This document shows, piece by piece, positions 31,910 to 43,830 of a stretch of DNA of 64,000 bases. The notes beneath the pieces were generated by a model, which worked only from the letters and a program-made list of their open reading frames with translations, was not told where the DNA came from and made no database searches. Where the stretch lies: positions 1 through 64,000 of the forward strand of contig JAJIRX010000030.1 of the NCBI GenBank assembly GCA_023853785.1. Direction: 5' to 3'. How positions within the stretch are numbered: the stretch's first letter is position 1; each line of letters starts with the position of its first letter. This DNA comes from Psilocybe azurescens. Its lineage: Eukaryota; Basidiomycota; Agaricomycetes; Agaricales; Agrocybaceae. Position numbers and translations under genes: made by a program.

Positions 31910-33964
31910 TACAGACATGGATAGCACAGAGATAAATCAGGAAAATCAGGAGGATATCAGTCTCGAGCACAATCACAACCTGCCACCTGATGAAAATAAC
32001 CCACCAGAGCAACATACAGCTGAGTCTGATGATAATGAGGATCTTGTTGAAATTGAGGGTGATGGATTAACTGAAAAGGTGGCTAAAGACAATGAAGATC
32101 TGTCATAAAATGATGTTGATGGAGGTCAGAGTGATAACGAGAATAACAGAGAAGCTCAGGATGATACAAAGAAGCATGATGGCAACCCCAACAGTTATAG
32201 CAGCTAAAATTGCATACAAGAGAATACAGTCAATCCTCCATCCACCGAGAACCAAGGGCAAAGGATGCAAAGACCCAAAGCTTGACTTGCTTCTGCGTGG
32301 ATGACTTGAGGCCATGCAACAATTTCTTTGGGTCTACATCAACCCAGAGTCAAGAACCAACAATAAATGGACACCATCATCTCTTGAAACAGCCACAGCA
32401 CTGAGCAAAGGTCCTTGGTTTTCACACCATCTTCAGGAGTGGGCAGCTGCATTCATTGAGGAGGAGAAAGACCTCCCATTTAACATCTATGGCACCTGGA
32501 ACAAATCACGGATTGATGATCAGGATTTGATGCAAGAAGTCATGGCTCACCTTCAGGGTATTGGGAAGCACATTTGTGCTGCTGATATTTCACACTACAT
32601 GGGCTGTCATGATGTGTGCCTATGATATGAAATGAGAAAGGGGATCTGAACAAACAGCAAGAAATTAGTTACACAGATTGGGCTATTGGTGGATCTTGGA
32701 GCCTTCAGATCAGTATATTGATGGCCATGAACACAACAATGTGGTTAAATACTGTCAGGAAATTTTCTTGCCCCGCTGGATTGCATTTGAGCCATGTCTC
32801 CATGTGTGGTCACTTGATGGGAAGGATGAGGAAACATCTACAGGTTTTGCTGGCCAAAGACTTGTGGTCTGGTTCCATGACAAGTCAACTTTTATGCAAA
32901 TGATTGGCAAAAAAAGTGCTGGTGCCATGTTTCTGAAAAGGCCATTCCCTGTGCTAAAGGAGAAGGCACATTTTAATGGTTGCTGACTTTGTTTCCACAG
33001 ACTATGGTTGGCTTTGCTCACCTGATGGAAAAGAAGATGCCTGTGTCCTTTTCAAAGCAGGGAAGAACAGAGAAGGATATTTCATAAATGAAAATATTCT
33101 TGAGCAAACTGGGAATGCCATGGATATTGTTGAAAAGCACTATCCCCAAGATGACCACATCTTTGTCTTTGACAATGCAATGACTCACATCAAGTGACCA
33201 GACACAGCACTCTCGGCTCGTAAAATGACTAAAGGGCCAAATGAGAAATTTGGCATTGAGGTTAATGTCATTGTGGACAGGATGATTCAGTACAAACCAG
33301 ACGGTAAACTACAAAAATGCACCATACAAATGGGACCTGGAACATTTGCTGATGGCAGACCACATTCTTTTTACTATGGCCAAGGAATCTTCAAAGGGAT
33401 GACAAAACTTTTGCAGGACTAGGGACTTACCACGAAAGCAAAGCTGAATGCACAGTGTGATAAATTCAAGTGCAAACCAAACGCTACAACATGCTGTCAG
33501 AGATGAGTACTCTACAACCAGCCTGACTTTGTCAATCAAGACTCAGCATTGGAAATTGCTTGCAAATCTTGTGGTTTTGAGGTGGTGTTCTTGCCAAAGT
33601 TTCACTGTGCACTCAATTTCATCGAGCAATGTTGGGGATATTCAAAAAGAGTCTATCGTCAGTATCCACTATCAACAAAAGAGGACAACCTGAAGGCAAA
33701 CCTTTATCTGTGCTTGAGTCAGTTCCAATGGCAATGATGCAACAGTATGTGGCATTTATCTTCTTTCATTTAACTGAGATTTTGAGGGCTTTTAAATCTA
33801 ATCAGTCAAATAGATATGCAAGACACTCACCCAAATTTATGCATGCATACCATCATGGGCTTAACAGGAAACAAGCAGCATGGACATCAAAGAAATACCA
33901 TGGCCACCATGTTTTGTCTGAATCCTTGATAAGTGATCTCAAGAAGGCAAACATCTCACCTTAG
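31910..33964 (+). pseudogene. DDE-superfamily transposase of the IS630/Tc1 type (large basidiomycete form)
   Basis: An acidic linker (31917-32105) leads into TWNKSRIDDQDLMQEVMAHL, then QRLVVWFHDKSTFMQMIGKK (first Asp), VADFVSTDYGWLCSPDGKED, HIFVFDNAMTHIK (second Asp), and VVFLPKFHCALNFIEQCWGY (final Glu) with a tail ending AYHHGLNRKQAAWTSKKYHG. The order matches large DDE endonuclease genes common in mushrooms. There are at least four frame changes. A TGA follows THIK where Arg is likely. No own terminal repeats were found, so its element boundaries are unknown. Confidence 0.75.
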
Positions 33965-34236
33965 ATGCATCTTTGTCAATGTACACTGTAGAATATTAAT
34001 TAGATAAACTTACTATAAAACAACAATAGGTAATACAAACAAGGGACAATTGAACTAATGAATAGAAATAAAGAACAAAGTAGTGAGATACGAGGGAGAA
34101 GTTTTCGATGGCAACGCAGTGCGCAATCAGCCGCCATCTTTGAACATTGATTGGAATTTGTGATGGATCTTAGCTTAGCAGTCACTACCATGTCATGTCA
34201 CCTGACATAAGATGACTATGGATTGCCTATATCTTA

Positions 34237-35930
34237 CAAGAACAAGACATCAACTAACCTCCCTCCCTCATCCAGTCCTTCCTCAAGCCACACTGCTGAT
34301 GAGCACCGCAGCTCTCTGGCCCCAGAATTTGCAATTTTTACAGCCTCAATATACTCGCACCTCTGATGACATATCCAGCAGCTTCAGCAGGCTTTGCACC
34401 TTTTCCCTAGCTTTGCACCTGTTTCCTTGACTCTGCACCTCTTTGGACCTTATTCCAGCTTATTCCCTTACCTTCTACATTTGTTCTCAGCATTTTACAA
34501 AGCTTTTGCACCTATTTTAACATCTCTGAACTTCTGATTATCCCTTCCTTCAGTATACATTGTTCCAACAGCTTCATGCCTCTTAGAACCTTGTTGAACC
34601 TCTTTGAACCTCTTTGCACCTCATCATTATCGATCATCCAGCCTGTTCTATGCCTTAGAAAATTGGTTTTCACTTTGCACACCTCATCGGATCATTTTCC
34701 TTGGTCACATGCTGATCTATCAGTTTCCAATTTTGTACAACATCCAGATCAGCTGTGAGGCTATGCTATACATATCCTACACTCTGTTGAAGCTCAAGAT
34801 AGGAATCTGTAACTTATTCCAGCATTTAGTGTGTTTGCAAGGAAGGTCCAGAGCATCAGGAAGGCTTTCCTATAGGTTCTATCATGTTCTTTACCTTTTT
34901 CATTGACCAGCTTTGCATTTTCAGAGTACCTTGTGATATATTTCTATGGTTTGTGGACATTTATTCATTTTAATTCCTAGTTTTCTTTGTTTCATGATCA
35001 CTACTGCTTTTGATTCTTTATGCAGAAGTTTAAACTTTCATTCAGTTCTTTGTGCATTGCTATCACACCTCCTTATTTGTAGCAGACTATGCCTTTATTC
35101 ATCATTCAATATTTGTAATATAAAAGCATGTACTCTATCTACATTGAAAAAGAAGTTTTCTGACCCTCCGATATTGTTCTCACACCTTCACACCTTGTTC
35201 TCACACCTTCACACCTTGTTTTTAGAGCTTCACACCTCATTCATGAACCTTGCACCTTGTTCTCACAGCTTCCTTGTTCTCAAATGTTGCACCTCATTTT
35301 CAGAGCTTTGCACCTCATTATACATCACTGCACCTCACTGCACCTAGTCAGTTCCATCTGGTATAGCTCCCAGAACCCAGTCTTGCACCTTCAGAACCTC
35401 AAGACGACTTCCCTCTGCACTCCACACCTTCAAGTCTTAGGTTCCTCCATTGTTCTTTCAGTTTATTATAGGTTTTTGTTTTTGTTTGTGCACAGCAGAA
35501 CAGTCATCTGGTGTCATCACTGCACCTACTCTGGGCTGATCTTCCTCACCCCATGGCTCATCCTCCTGCCCAACATGATTGTCAACATGCTTGACATCTT
35601 CTGCATCCTGTGCAAGCCAACAATTGTGTCCCCTGTACCCATGCTCATGCTCCAGCTGCCCGTCCTCGCAGAGGAGCAGATGATGGGTGGGATCTCATGT
35701 CACATGGAGCTGAATCCTGTTGGGGAGGGGGTTTGGGAGAGCAACAACAAATATGAGGATGTTTGATGAGCCTGCCTCATCCAGATCAATAGGCAAGAGC
35801 AAAGGCAAAGGCGCATCCTGCTCCATCAACACCCTCCCAACACGGCCCTTCCTCCCGCCCTGCACAGTCTGTGATCTGCATCTTTGAGCTCAGGATTCTG
35901 GTGCTAAGGCTCAATATGCTGCACAGCACA
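34237..35930 (+). pseudogene. F-box gene copy A, 3' part, interrupted by a 1.2-kb insertion
   Basis: The exon that starts after CATCCAG at 34275 matches copy B at 43835, is broken at 34296, and resumes at 35518 through 35930 (LQLPVLAEE, then CDLHLxAQDSGAKAQ-like frames). Compared with copy B, nearly every CpG has become TpG or CpA here, giving new stops such as the TGA in place of the Phe-Asp-Glu-Pro stretch near 35766. Homology ends abruptly at the MITE at 35931; the rest of the gene is missing. Confidence 0.8.
34297..35517. mobile_element. Repeat-rich non-autonomous insertion (1221 bp) with TTTGCACCT motifs
   Basis: It splits an exon of F-box copy A. CACTGC is present on both sides (34291-34296 and 35518-35523) and once in copy B's equivalent (with one substitution). 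The ends show only weak inverted similarity (ATGAGCACC / ATGACACC). The interior holds about 25 degenerate copies of TTTGCACCTC / TTCACACCT, all in the same orientation. No coding potential was seen and I cannot assign a superfamily. Confidence 0.65.
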
Positions 35931-36668
35931 TTTGGTTTTGTCAGTTTTGCCAATGAAATAGCTGAGGTTAAGAGAAATACAAAACTAGTAGACATACAGT
36001 TGCAGTAGAGTGACTTCTCAAATGAACACTGCAGTGAGCACATTGACGATGGTACCTTATTGTAATGGTACATTGTGCAATGCAAAGCCAGTCTCAGGGT
36101 AATTCAGTGATTCAGTGCCACAAATGCTTTGCCATAGAACAGAGTCAGTTGAACACATACAAAAACTAGTGCAAACTACATGGGAAATACAATGATGCAT
36201 ATAATTGCTCAGAGAGACAGGGACGTTGTAGGTTATTGAAAGCTTGAATCTATCACAATGGATGATAATAAAGATAAACTTTGAAACACAACTTTGAGAT
36301 TGCAAGTACTTATACATATGACAACAGCTATGAGCTTGAGACAAGCAGGTAATAAACATCAATGGCCTTAATACATATGTATTATAACAAAGAAAGTGCG
36401 ATAAATTGTGTGAGATTCTGTGGTCATGATTAGATGGTCAGTGAGTAGCATTGGTGTGTTCAGTGGATGGCACCCAACTGGCTTCAAATTTGATTATGAG
36501 GGACACATTCATCTGTTTAGAACAAAAACCTTAATGAAAGGAAAACAAAAGTTTCATCTTCTGGGATCCAATCTGGCATATTGGAAGACATAATAGGACA
36601 ATCTCCTCCTGAATGCTATCCTGAATGGTGCTCCTATCCTCAGCATTGGCAAAACTGACAAAACCAAA
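35931..36668. mobile_element. MITE with 25-bp terminal inverted repeats
   Basis: The left end TTTGGTTTTGTCAGTTTTGC is inverted at 36644-36668, giving repeats of 25 bases with no mismatch that I can see, extending through CAATG. It lies exactly where F-box copy A stops matching copy B. The target duplication is not clear, possibly because the far flank was rearranged. No protein is encoded. Confidence 0.75.
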
Positions 36669-37081
36669 TATTGCATTGTGGCCTATATCAGGCAAGTCAA
36701 TCATTTTGAGGCTATATATGGGGGATCAAAACTTTTGTGCATCCTTGGAAAGTCATATGAACATTGTATTACATTACTATGCCCACTAATTATTCTAGTA
36801 TTTGAACTGGTTGAACAAGAATTAAGGTGGTATTAAATTTAAGCAAAATATTTATTCAACTTTATTTTCAGTGGTAATTTTTGGTGAACCATTGAGGTAC
36901 ATTGCAATTTTTGACAACCTTTTCTGTATTCTTGTAAGTTACCATAGGCATAAGTTTTACATGTAAAATACACTAAACATTGGTACAAGATTAAATTGTA
37001 TGTCAATTATTTTGGCTCTCCCAAAAAGCCACTTTTTAGATAGTGATATAGACTGTTATGTACATGTATACAATAATGATG
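36669..37081. other. AT-rich intergenic DNA, nothing recognised
   Basis: Short AT-rich stretch between the MITE and the mariner element. It does not match the missing 3' half of F-box copy A. Confidence 0.5.
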
Positions 37082-37083
37082 TA

Positions 37084-38694
37084 CAGTGACTCAAAAAACT
37101 GTCCAGATGTTTTTGAAATTGAACTTAAATTGACTATAACACCATGTAATCTTAATGAAATTATATGATTTAAAATGTACTAGAAAGCCCTGGATCTCAG
37201 CTTTCAGGAGATATAACATATTTTTGTATTTGTTTGGTTCATCTATTATTATTAAATATGTTATAAAAATAACACATCCAGACAGTTTCTTTGCGGCCCA
37301 TTGGAATATGGGTATCTATATAAACTAGTACTTTGTGTGAACCCACTTTGCCTTCAAAACATCTAAAACTCTTCTAGACATACTATTGATTGATTTTGCA
37401 TAGTCTTCCTTGGGTATTTTCTCCCACTCCTCCAGTATTCTGCCCTACAACTCCTGGGATATCTTTTTAGAGCATTTTGTATTCTACAAAGCACATTTTG
37501 AGAATATGCCACAAATTTTCAATTGGATTGAGATCTAGTTATTATGCTGGCCAGTCCATAACCTCTATTTTATGGTCTTTAAGCTATTTCTGAGCCTTTT
37601 TGGATGTGTGCTTGAGGTCATTATCTTGCTAAATGATGAAATCATCATGATTAAGGTTGTAATACTCCAGAGTTTGGAAGCCATAGTCATCCAAAATGCT
37701 TATATAGAGTTCTCCATCCATCTTGCCTTCTATCCTGCACATGTATCCAATACCACTTGTTGTTATACAACTCCAAATCATCATATGTTCTTCTCCAAAT
37801 TTGTTGGTTTTCTATCTGCTGAGTTTGGAGAGGAGAACCAGCCTTTTCCTCATCTACTGCCTTCTAACTAACCCAATTCAATTGATCTTGGTCTCATCTG
37901 TGAACATAACATGTTTCCAGTCTTTTTCTGTTCAGTTTTCATACTTCTGGACAAATTTCAAGCAAGCCTTCCTATAGTTCTCAGAAAGGAATGGCTTTTG
38001 ACCTTGACTTGTGCTATAAGATCCATTTTTTGAGAGAATTTTGAATGGTTTAGATGGAGATACATGTGTTGGTGATAGTGGGAAGCTGGCAGTAGAGTTC
38101 TGTGGAAGTATCAGCCTTTCCGGTGGATACAAGTCAAACTAGATAGCAGTGGTCATGGGGAGTGAGCTTAGAAAAATGGTCTTCATAATTTTTTTCATTA
38201 ATAACTCTATCCCAAAACATATCACCCAAATAGTTGACTTCAAAACCAAGTTGGACATCAGTTTTGCAAATAGAATCACCATTTTCCAGCATAAAGATGA
38301 TGTTAGAGCATAATTTAAAAGAGAATGGATGTATGACTGTGCAACAGAGAGTAATGGGCTATAAACTTGGGAGAATGTAAAGTTTCAGTCTTTGTTATAT
38401 ACTTCCAACATATTTTCATTTATTTGATATTTTTTTTGCATGTTTACAATAACAAAAACCTTATTGTGTTAATTCCAACAGGCCGCAAAGAAACTGTCTG
38501 GATGTGTTATTTATATAAAGTATTTAATAATAATAGATGATCCAAACAAATACAAACATATGTTATATTCCCTGAAAGCTGAGATCCAGGGCTTTCTAGT
38601 ACATTTTAAATCATATAATTTTATTAAGATTATATGTCATTATAGTCAGTTTAAGTTCAATTTCAAAACATCCAGACAGTTTTTTGAGTCACTG
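37084..38694 (-). mobile_element. Tc1/mariner element with long terminal inverted repeats
   Basis: A 1611-bp element starting CAGTGACTCAAAAAACTG and ending in its inverse, flanked by TA on both sides. The inverted repeats are about 215 bp, running inward to GGCCNCAAAGAAACTG at about 37303 and 38480. The transposase between them is on the minus strand and decayed. It is inserted at the start of a tRNA-like sequence. Confidence 0.9.
37310..38150 (-). pseudogene. Tc1-like transposase
   Basis: The minus strand reads ILSKNGSYSTSQGQKPFLSE, NYRKACLKFVQKYEN, then KHVMFTDETKINWVG (first Asp), a CITTSGIGYMCRIEG region, QDNDLKHTSKKAQK (second Asp) and LDLNPIENLWHILK (third acidic residue). Stops interrupt all of these, mostly within otherwise continuous frame, so decay is by point mutation. 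The N-terminal paired-type DNA-binding region is not recognisable. Confidence 0.85.
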
Positions 38695-38695
38695 T

Positions 38696-38785
38696 ATTAG
38701 TGTAGTAGTTAGAATAGGTATTTGATTGTGTTCTATGAAGGTGGTGGTTCAATCCTAGTAAGAGGTATATTAATTAAAAGTGATA
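38696..38785 (+). other. tRNA-like (SINE-like) sequence next to the mariner element
   Basis: An A-box-like TAGTGTAGTAGTTAGA and a B-box GGTTCAATCC, about 40 bases apart, followed by an AT-rich stretch. The mariner inserted at its first TA. No cloverleaf was confirmed. Confidence 0.4.
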
Positions 38786-38879
38786 ATCTGAATAATCAAT
38801 CTGAGTTATATGAGAAAAGTGTGATGTATTTTGTAGCAACATTAAATGATCCAATATTTTACTGTAAAATTGCCCCCTC

Positions 38880-39365
38880 GGTAGCTGTGGAAAATTGTTT
38901 TGTCATGCAAGGTTAACAAAGATTTAAACTACCTTACAAGGACTACAAAGGTTTTATTTTTAGCCAATCCTGGCTGAGACTTACAAATAAAGAGTCTGTT
39001 TGTTTCACTTTACCATGCCTTTTGGGCATTTGCATTGCTTGTTGCCTTTCAAGGACATTGTATTATGTGACAGTTTGGTACTTCTCTTACTCATCACATT
39101 ACCTTTTATCTTATCTTATTGTGTTGGCTTCACCCCCTTTCGTCAACACCCTTATTTGATTCACTTCCCCTATCTTACTACTCCTCTTGGCTTTGCATCT
39201 ATTGCTATCCAATGGACTACTAGATAGAGTATATAAAGAGGCCTGTGGTACTAGCTTAACCTCCAGTGAATACAGTTGTTAAAACAGTCTATCCTCTTCC
39301 CTCTAAGAAATCGTGTGCCGAAACAACCTCCGTGTTACTTTTAGTCACTCGGAGTCACCTTTCGT
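38880..39365 (+). repeat. Possible solo LTR or promoter remnant
   Basis: The region contains TATATAAAGAGG at about 39230, then a CT-rich stretch, like the U3-R part of a fungal LTR. It could start at TGTGGAAAATTG (38887) and end near GTCACA (39368), but no target duplication or partner was found. Confidence 0.25.
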
Positions 39366-39374
39366 CACACATTA

Positions 39375-39640
39375 CCTGCCGAAGGCAGGGTATTTTGCAT
39401 GTATGAAATTCGTTAATTGCAATCTAGTACATAGATGTAAATAAATACCATATATATAGATAAAATTTTCAGGACTCCTGTTGGCAATTTGTAATAAATA
39501 CTAAATATCATGCCGTAGTACAATTCCTTCGGTTGGTAATAGCGGACTTCGTCCGCTCTTTCGAGTTACAATATGTATATTATTTTGCGGTTTTGCCAAT
39601 ATCACGCTTTCTACCAACTCGTGCGATATATGAAAAATCC
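39375..39640. other. Possible nuclear insertion of mitochondrial DNA (NUMT)
   Basis: Very AT-rich DNA punctuated by small GC-rich hairpins: CCTGCCGAAGGCAGG, GCGGACTTCGTCCGC and CCTTCGG. Such GC clusters in AT-rich sequence are typical of fungal mitochondrial intergenic DNA and unlike the rest of the window. No mitochondrial gene can be read. Confidence 0.4.
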
Positions 39641-39867
39641 GTCGCTTCCTTCATTTGAGCTGCCACCGCAACACCTTAGCATTCCTTTCTTCAACGCCTG
39701 ATAGCACTTCCATAGCATGACACTAGGCACTTGCGATAACCACAGGCATGCAAATTTTTTATCGTGGCGGAGGCTTCTGAGTTACCGGCATTGGCAAGTT
39801 AAATTCTGCAACAAGAGGATCGAGTCCTGACATAGATCAAGCTCCCTGGCCAATAAGCGGGCCCAAA

Positions 39868-41424
39868 CTAACCAATGAAGTCATCAGAAATCACAGTCAC
39901 TGTATTAGAGGAGTTGGACACAAACTCTTCATAGTGCAGGATCGAATTGCCAGTCGACTGCGTCCAGTTGAACGCGTCTTCGATCACCAATGTGGGAATC
40001 ATCAATGCATTGGTAGATCTTCTGTAAGCTTTTATTTGGGTGCACGTTGAACACGGCGGCAATCTCGCAGCTTGAGGAACGTGGCATATAGAGACAGATC
40101 TTTTGCAACGAAGGGTTGCGTTCCGCCATGGTCTGCAACCCTCTGGGGTGCACATCCAACGTGATATTTGGTGGCGTCGACCACTCCAATATATCAACCC
40201 GCGATAACATGGGAAATAAAGTTAAGACGGAGCTGATTTTATTCTATGAGTGTTAATGTCAGCTCCCAAACTTGAACCTTGGACGAGAACATCACTCACC
40301 AGCGCCGTACAGTCACGATAATCAAAACCTCCCGTCCACCATTCCAATTCCTGCGACTCCGAGAAATGCTTAATTACACGAAGTGTGTTTTCAAGCCAAT
40401 AGCCACGAAGAATAGAGCAATGCTTAAGTCTTGGGAAACCCGAGATAATAGACATCATCTCCTCCGTGGCGGTCCCAGGGTTTTGTGGTGTCAAGAAATC
40501 TAGTGTGAGGCAACGAACAAACTTAACGCTTTTACATATTTTTGCCAATTGGGCAAGAAATTGCGGAGTTGCCGAGATGGTATGGAGATTGGGGAGCAGG
40601 TTGCATTTGGATCCCCTGATATTCAACGCTTCAGAATCCAGAATCGATAGGTTGCGAATAGAGGCATGCGCATCAAGAAATTTAATCAATCCTCCGGAAG
40701 AGATCGAATAGAATACTGAAATAGAGAATGTATGTAACTGAGGGAATTTGAGGGTCTCGATATCCACGAGGACCTCCCTATTACGCTTGAACGAAAGTTC
40801 GAGAACGTTAATCGTGTTGGATGGATTAAAAAGGTGGAACGGAAGAAACTTGTCAGAGCTATGTATTTCTTAGTTCCAACTTATCTGAAATTGAGTCAAG
40901 ACGGTACCTGAGGAGCATGGGGAGTTGATTGCAACCCTGCGCAATGTAGAAGGTACGTTGAGCTGCAATTCCCAAGTCGCAGGGGACGAGGGCCACGGCG
41001 CATTGATAATGGATATTTCCTGAAGCCGAGGGCAGTGCTTGTAGACCTGATCTATTAGATTTCTGACTCTATCTGCCGGTACGCAAGGGATTCTGTCAAA
41101 TGTGATGGACCGAAGGCCAACCATCTCGTGAAATATTTGTTGATCTATCCAAGTCGATGATCCGTAGACGCCGTGACGCCAGACGCCAGAGCGAGATACC
41201 AGGTTCAGTGTCACTACCGCTCTTGCGAGATCTGGCTCTCGTCCAAGGAGATCGTATGTGTCTTGAAGAGAGAGTAAATCATTGACTAATTTCAGATTTT
41301 GGTAAAGAATCCATCTCGCTAAAGAGAAGAATTGGGATGATGTCCTGGCAAGTTTGGCCAAATCGGATGGGTGCATGAGGAGTTTGCAGATATACTCCTT
41401 AATTTCCGCCGGTAGAGAGTTCAT
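39868..41424 (-). CDS. F-box domain protein, multi-exon
   Basis: The likely start is ATG 41424 with an F-box-like head (MNSLPAEIKEYICKLLMHPS, then DLAKLARTSSQFF). An upstream ATG at 41514 would add a hydrophobic stretch and is less likely. The next part (SITFDRIPCVPADRVRNLID, HCPRLQEISI) resembles the leucine-rich body of fungal F-box proteins. A short intron beginning GTACCG near 40905 removes a TAA, and the frame continues to FPQLHTFSISVFYSISSGGL and FPRLKHCSILRGYW. A second intron begins at GTGAGTGATG (about 40308). The last exon holds LSRVDILEWSTPPNITLDVH and ends by about 39930. Exact acceptors are uncertain. Probable role: target recognition for an SCF ubiquitin ligase. Confidence 0.65.
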
Positions 41425-41514
41425 TCTGGAAGAAATTGGAGGAATGAGTGTGGAAACAACCAAGAAATAACCCAAAATAACCAAACTCGCGAATCGTAAG
41501 AGATCGTAAGCCAT

Positions 41515-42053
41515 TCAACATATAAGCACGTGATATCGGAGTTGCTACGCTTTTAAGTTTTATCTCTTGGTCCACTGGGAGACCGCCCAGAGCTGTGCGC
41601 CGAACTATGCGCCGGACTGTTCGGCGGACTGTTCGGCGGACCCACCTACCATAGCGTGAGTAGTATCGTAGTCACTCTCCCGACTCAAGATTGACCATAC
41701 CCGTGCCCCTCAACCAGCTATCGTGACTAGTACCTGGTTGACTTCCGAGGCCGTTGTGCACTTGAGTCTTGAACAGTGACGCCGTCCGGGCGCCTGAACT
41801 CGTTACCTCTAGAATATACAGTCGCCCAAAATAATGTTTAATTATAGAATCTATGTTAGAATCCAGGCAGAAATGCCTGGATTAGGGCACCCTATGTTAA
41901 TATCCATTCTCGTTGGTCCCTTGGAAATAGAAGAATACATTGATTTACTTCATAAACAAATCTTTAAAATTGACCATAAACGCAGCACAGACCATTGAAA
42001 TTTCAAACAATGAAAGTAGTGGTGTGGACTGATTCAATCACTTGAGATTTTGA
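41515..42053. other. Intergenic; short GC-rich repeats
   Basis: At 41600-41640 there are GCGCCGAACTATGCGCCGG and two copies of ACTGTTCGGCGG, possibly a worn transposon end. Nothing else was recognised. Confidence 0.35.
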
Positions 42054-43830
42054 AGATCCTAACGTATACATATACGAAGACCATAAAATAAATAAATAAC
42101 ATGGCTCCCAAAAAGAAATTATCTACTGAAATCAAACCACCGCCAAGTCAGGGAAACGCCACGCTCCCCTCCCGAGCCGCTATCTGCGTCATTTGCCTAG
42201 TAGTGCGCCTGTGGGGGACCAGACGTGCACGCCGTCGCCGCTGCCGGCGTACATGTTGCCTGCAGCGTCGAGCGCGATCCCGTCGGGCACCCCGGTGTCG
42301 GCGTATGCAAATATGCGTCTGTTGGTAAATGTCTGGGATGAGATGGGGAGACGCCGAATTTGTAGCTGTGGATGGGTTGTATAGGGTGGAAGGTTAGGTT
42401 ATGAGCGAGAATGAGGAGGTGGGGTGGAGAGTATAGTATGTGTATATGACGCACATTGTTGCGGGCCGTGTCTGGTCTACGTCTGATATGTAGGTGACTG
42501 CACCTGTGTCTGTGTTAATAGGTTTTATGATTTATGAAATACAATTGGTGAGCTGGGGACGACGAAATTATGGGCGGCAAGAAAGACGGACGTACACATA
42601 TGCGTATTTCCCGTCTGCGCTGAAGGCGATTCCGTTAGGCGGCTCGGGCACATGGGTACATTTCGAAGGCAGCTATTTCTGGCACCGGGGTCGGTAACGA
42701 GACATATGTACCCAAGTTGAGGTGAGGGTATTGGCCGAGTAACGAGTTGGCCGTCGTTGGAGTAAATGCGGCAACGGCCGAACAGATAAGATTGAAGACA
42801 AATGCACGGTGGCAGTGCCAACGGTAATTCGCTTTCTTTCCTTTCAGCCAGCACTGCAGCATCAAATACCAATACCTCAGTCATCAGCCCAATGATCCAA
42901 CTCGTCGACCTACCCCTGAGCTGCTCATTTACACATTCGCATCGCTCTCCCCGCCGACCTCCTGTCCTCCCGGCTCACATGCAAGTTCCTCAACTCCATC
43001 GTGCACAACTCGCTCGTGCTCCAGTACGGCGCCGCGCTCGCCAACGCAGAAGCCGAAGACAACCCGTGCGCCGCCATCCCGCTCTCCGAGAAGCTCAAGG
43101 CGCTCAGAGCCTCGGAGCGCGCCTGGGCCCGCGGCCGCCCGCACTGGACGACGCGCGTGCGGGTCTCCGGGGACCAGTCCGGCGTGTACGATCTGACGGG
43201 GGCGTGTACCTGCTGAGCAACTCGCACCGCAGGGAGCTGATGTACCTGAAGCTGCCGAGCAGCGAGGACGAGGCGCAGGCGGTCCAGTGGCGCACGGTCG
43301 CGCTGAAGAAGACGATCATCGATATTGGGCTGTGTCTCTTTGAGCATGATCTGCTCGTCGTCGTCAGCACGTACGCATCTCGTCTCTGTTCTGTGCTTTC
43401 GTGTGTATGCTCTTACTGACTGGCTTGGAACAACTCTACAGCACGCCGAGCAGACTGTCCACGCCAGGCCACCCGATGTTCGACATTGAGATGCAATACA
43501 TCCAGTTCTCGACCGGCCTCCCGCACCCCATGGCCTCCGCCCCCAACGTGCACGTCATGTCCTCGCAGTGGGAGAAACCAGCTGTCGGCATCGAGATCGT
43601 CGGCGACCACCTCGTCCTCATCCTGACGTTCCTCAGCCGCGGACGCCCAGACGATAGAGTGTTTATATACGAGTGGCAGACGAATGTGCTCAAAGTGGTG
43701 CGTTCGTTTTTTCTTTTTGGTTATATTGAGATGGAAGTGGAGATGTCGTCGTACATCCCATTCTCACCTCTTTCTCTTTGTCTTTCTTCTCTACATCGGA
43801 AATGCACATCACCTAACCTACTTTTCTCAT
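42054..43830. repeat. Segmental duplication, copy B
   Basis: Partner of copy A from 21526. Identity runs through the AAATAAATAAATAACATGGC stretch, the lactonohydrolase remnant, the intergenic region and the F-box gene. Copy B has a deletion of about 90 bases in the lactonohydrolase end (near 42198) and lacks the CACTA-like element. Confidence 0.85.
42150..42860 (-). pseudogene. Lactonohydrolase remnant (in duplication copy B)
   Basis: The minus strand again contains PPNGIAFSADGKYAYVYV-like sequence (about 42590-42645), the VDQTRPATM exon end and VPDGIALDAAGNMYAG (about 42240-42300). It is shorter than copy A because the final GDGRLVLLG segment is deleted. It lies head-to-head with the F-box gene, so its old 5' end now forms that gene's upstream region. 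Confidence 0.65.

Larger units (their letters stand above)
24142..34234 (-). mobile_element. IS630/Tc1-like element expanded by nested insertions
   Basis: The left end AGATATGGGCAATCC and the right end inverted AGATATAGGCAATCC belong to inverted repeats of about 40 bp (24142-24180 and about 34191-34234) extending through CATAGTCATCTTATG. A TA dinucleotide flanks both sides, as expected for Tc1/IS630 elements. The insertion point is the second intron of F-box copy A; copy B lacks it. The element's own transposase is at 24237-25196. Harbinger, KDZ-family and DDE sequences make up the rest. Confidence 0.85.

Noticed and set aside
35131..35440. CACACCTTCACACCTTG repeats as telomeric DNA
   Set aside because: The repeats are degenerate, lie inside an exon insertion with flanking CACTGC, and do not match a fungal telomere unit.
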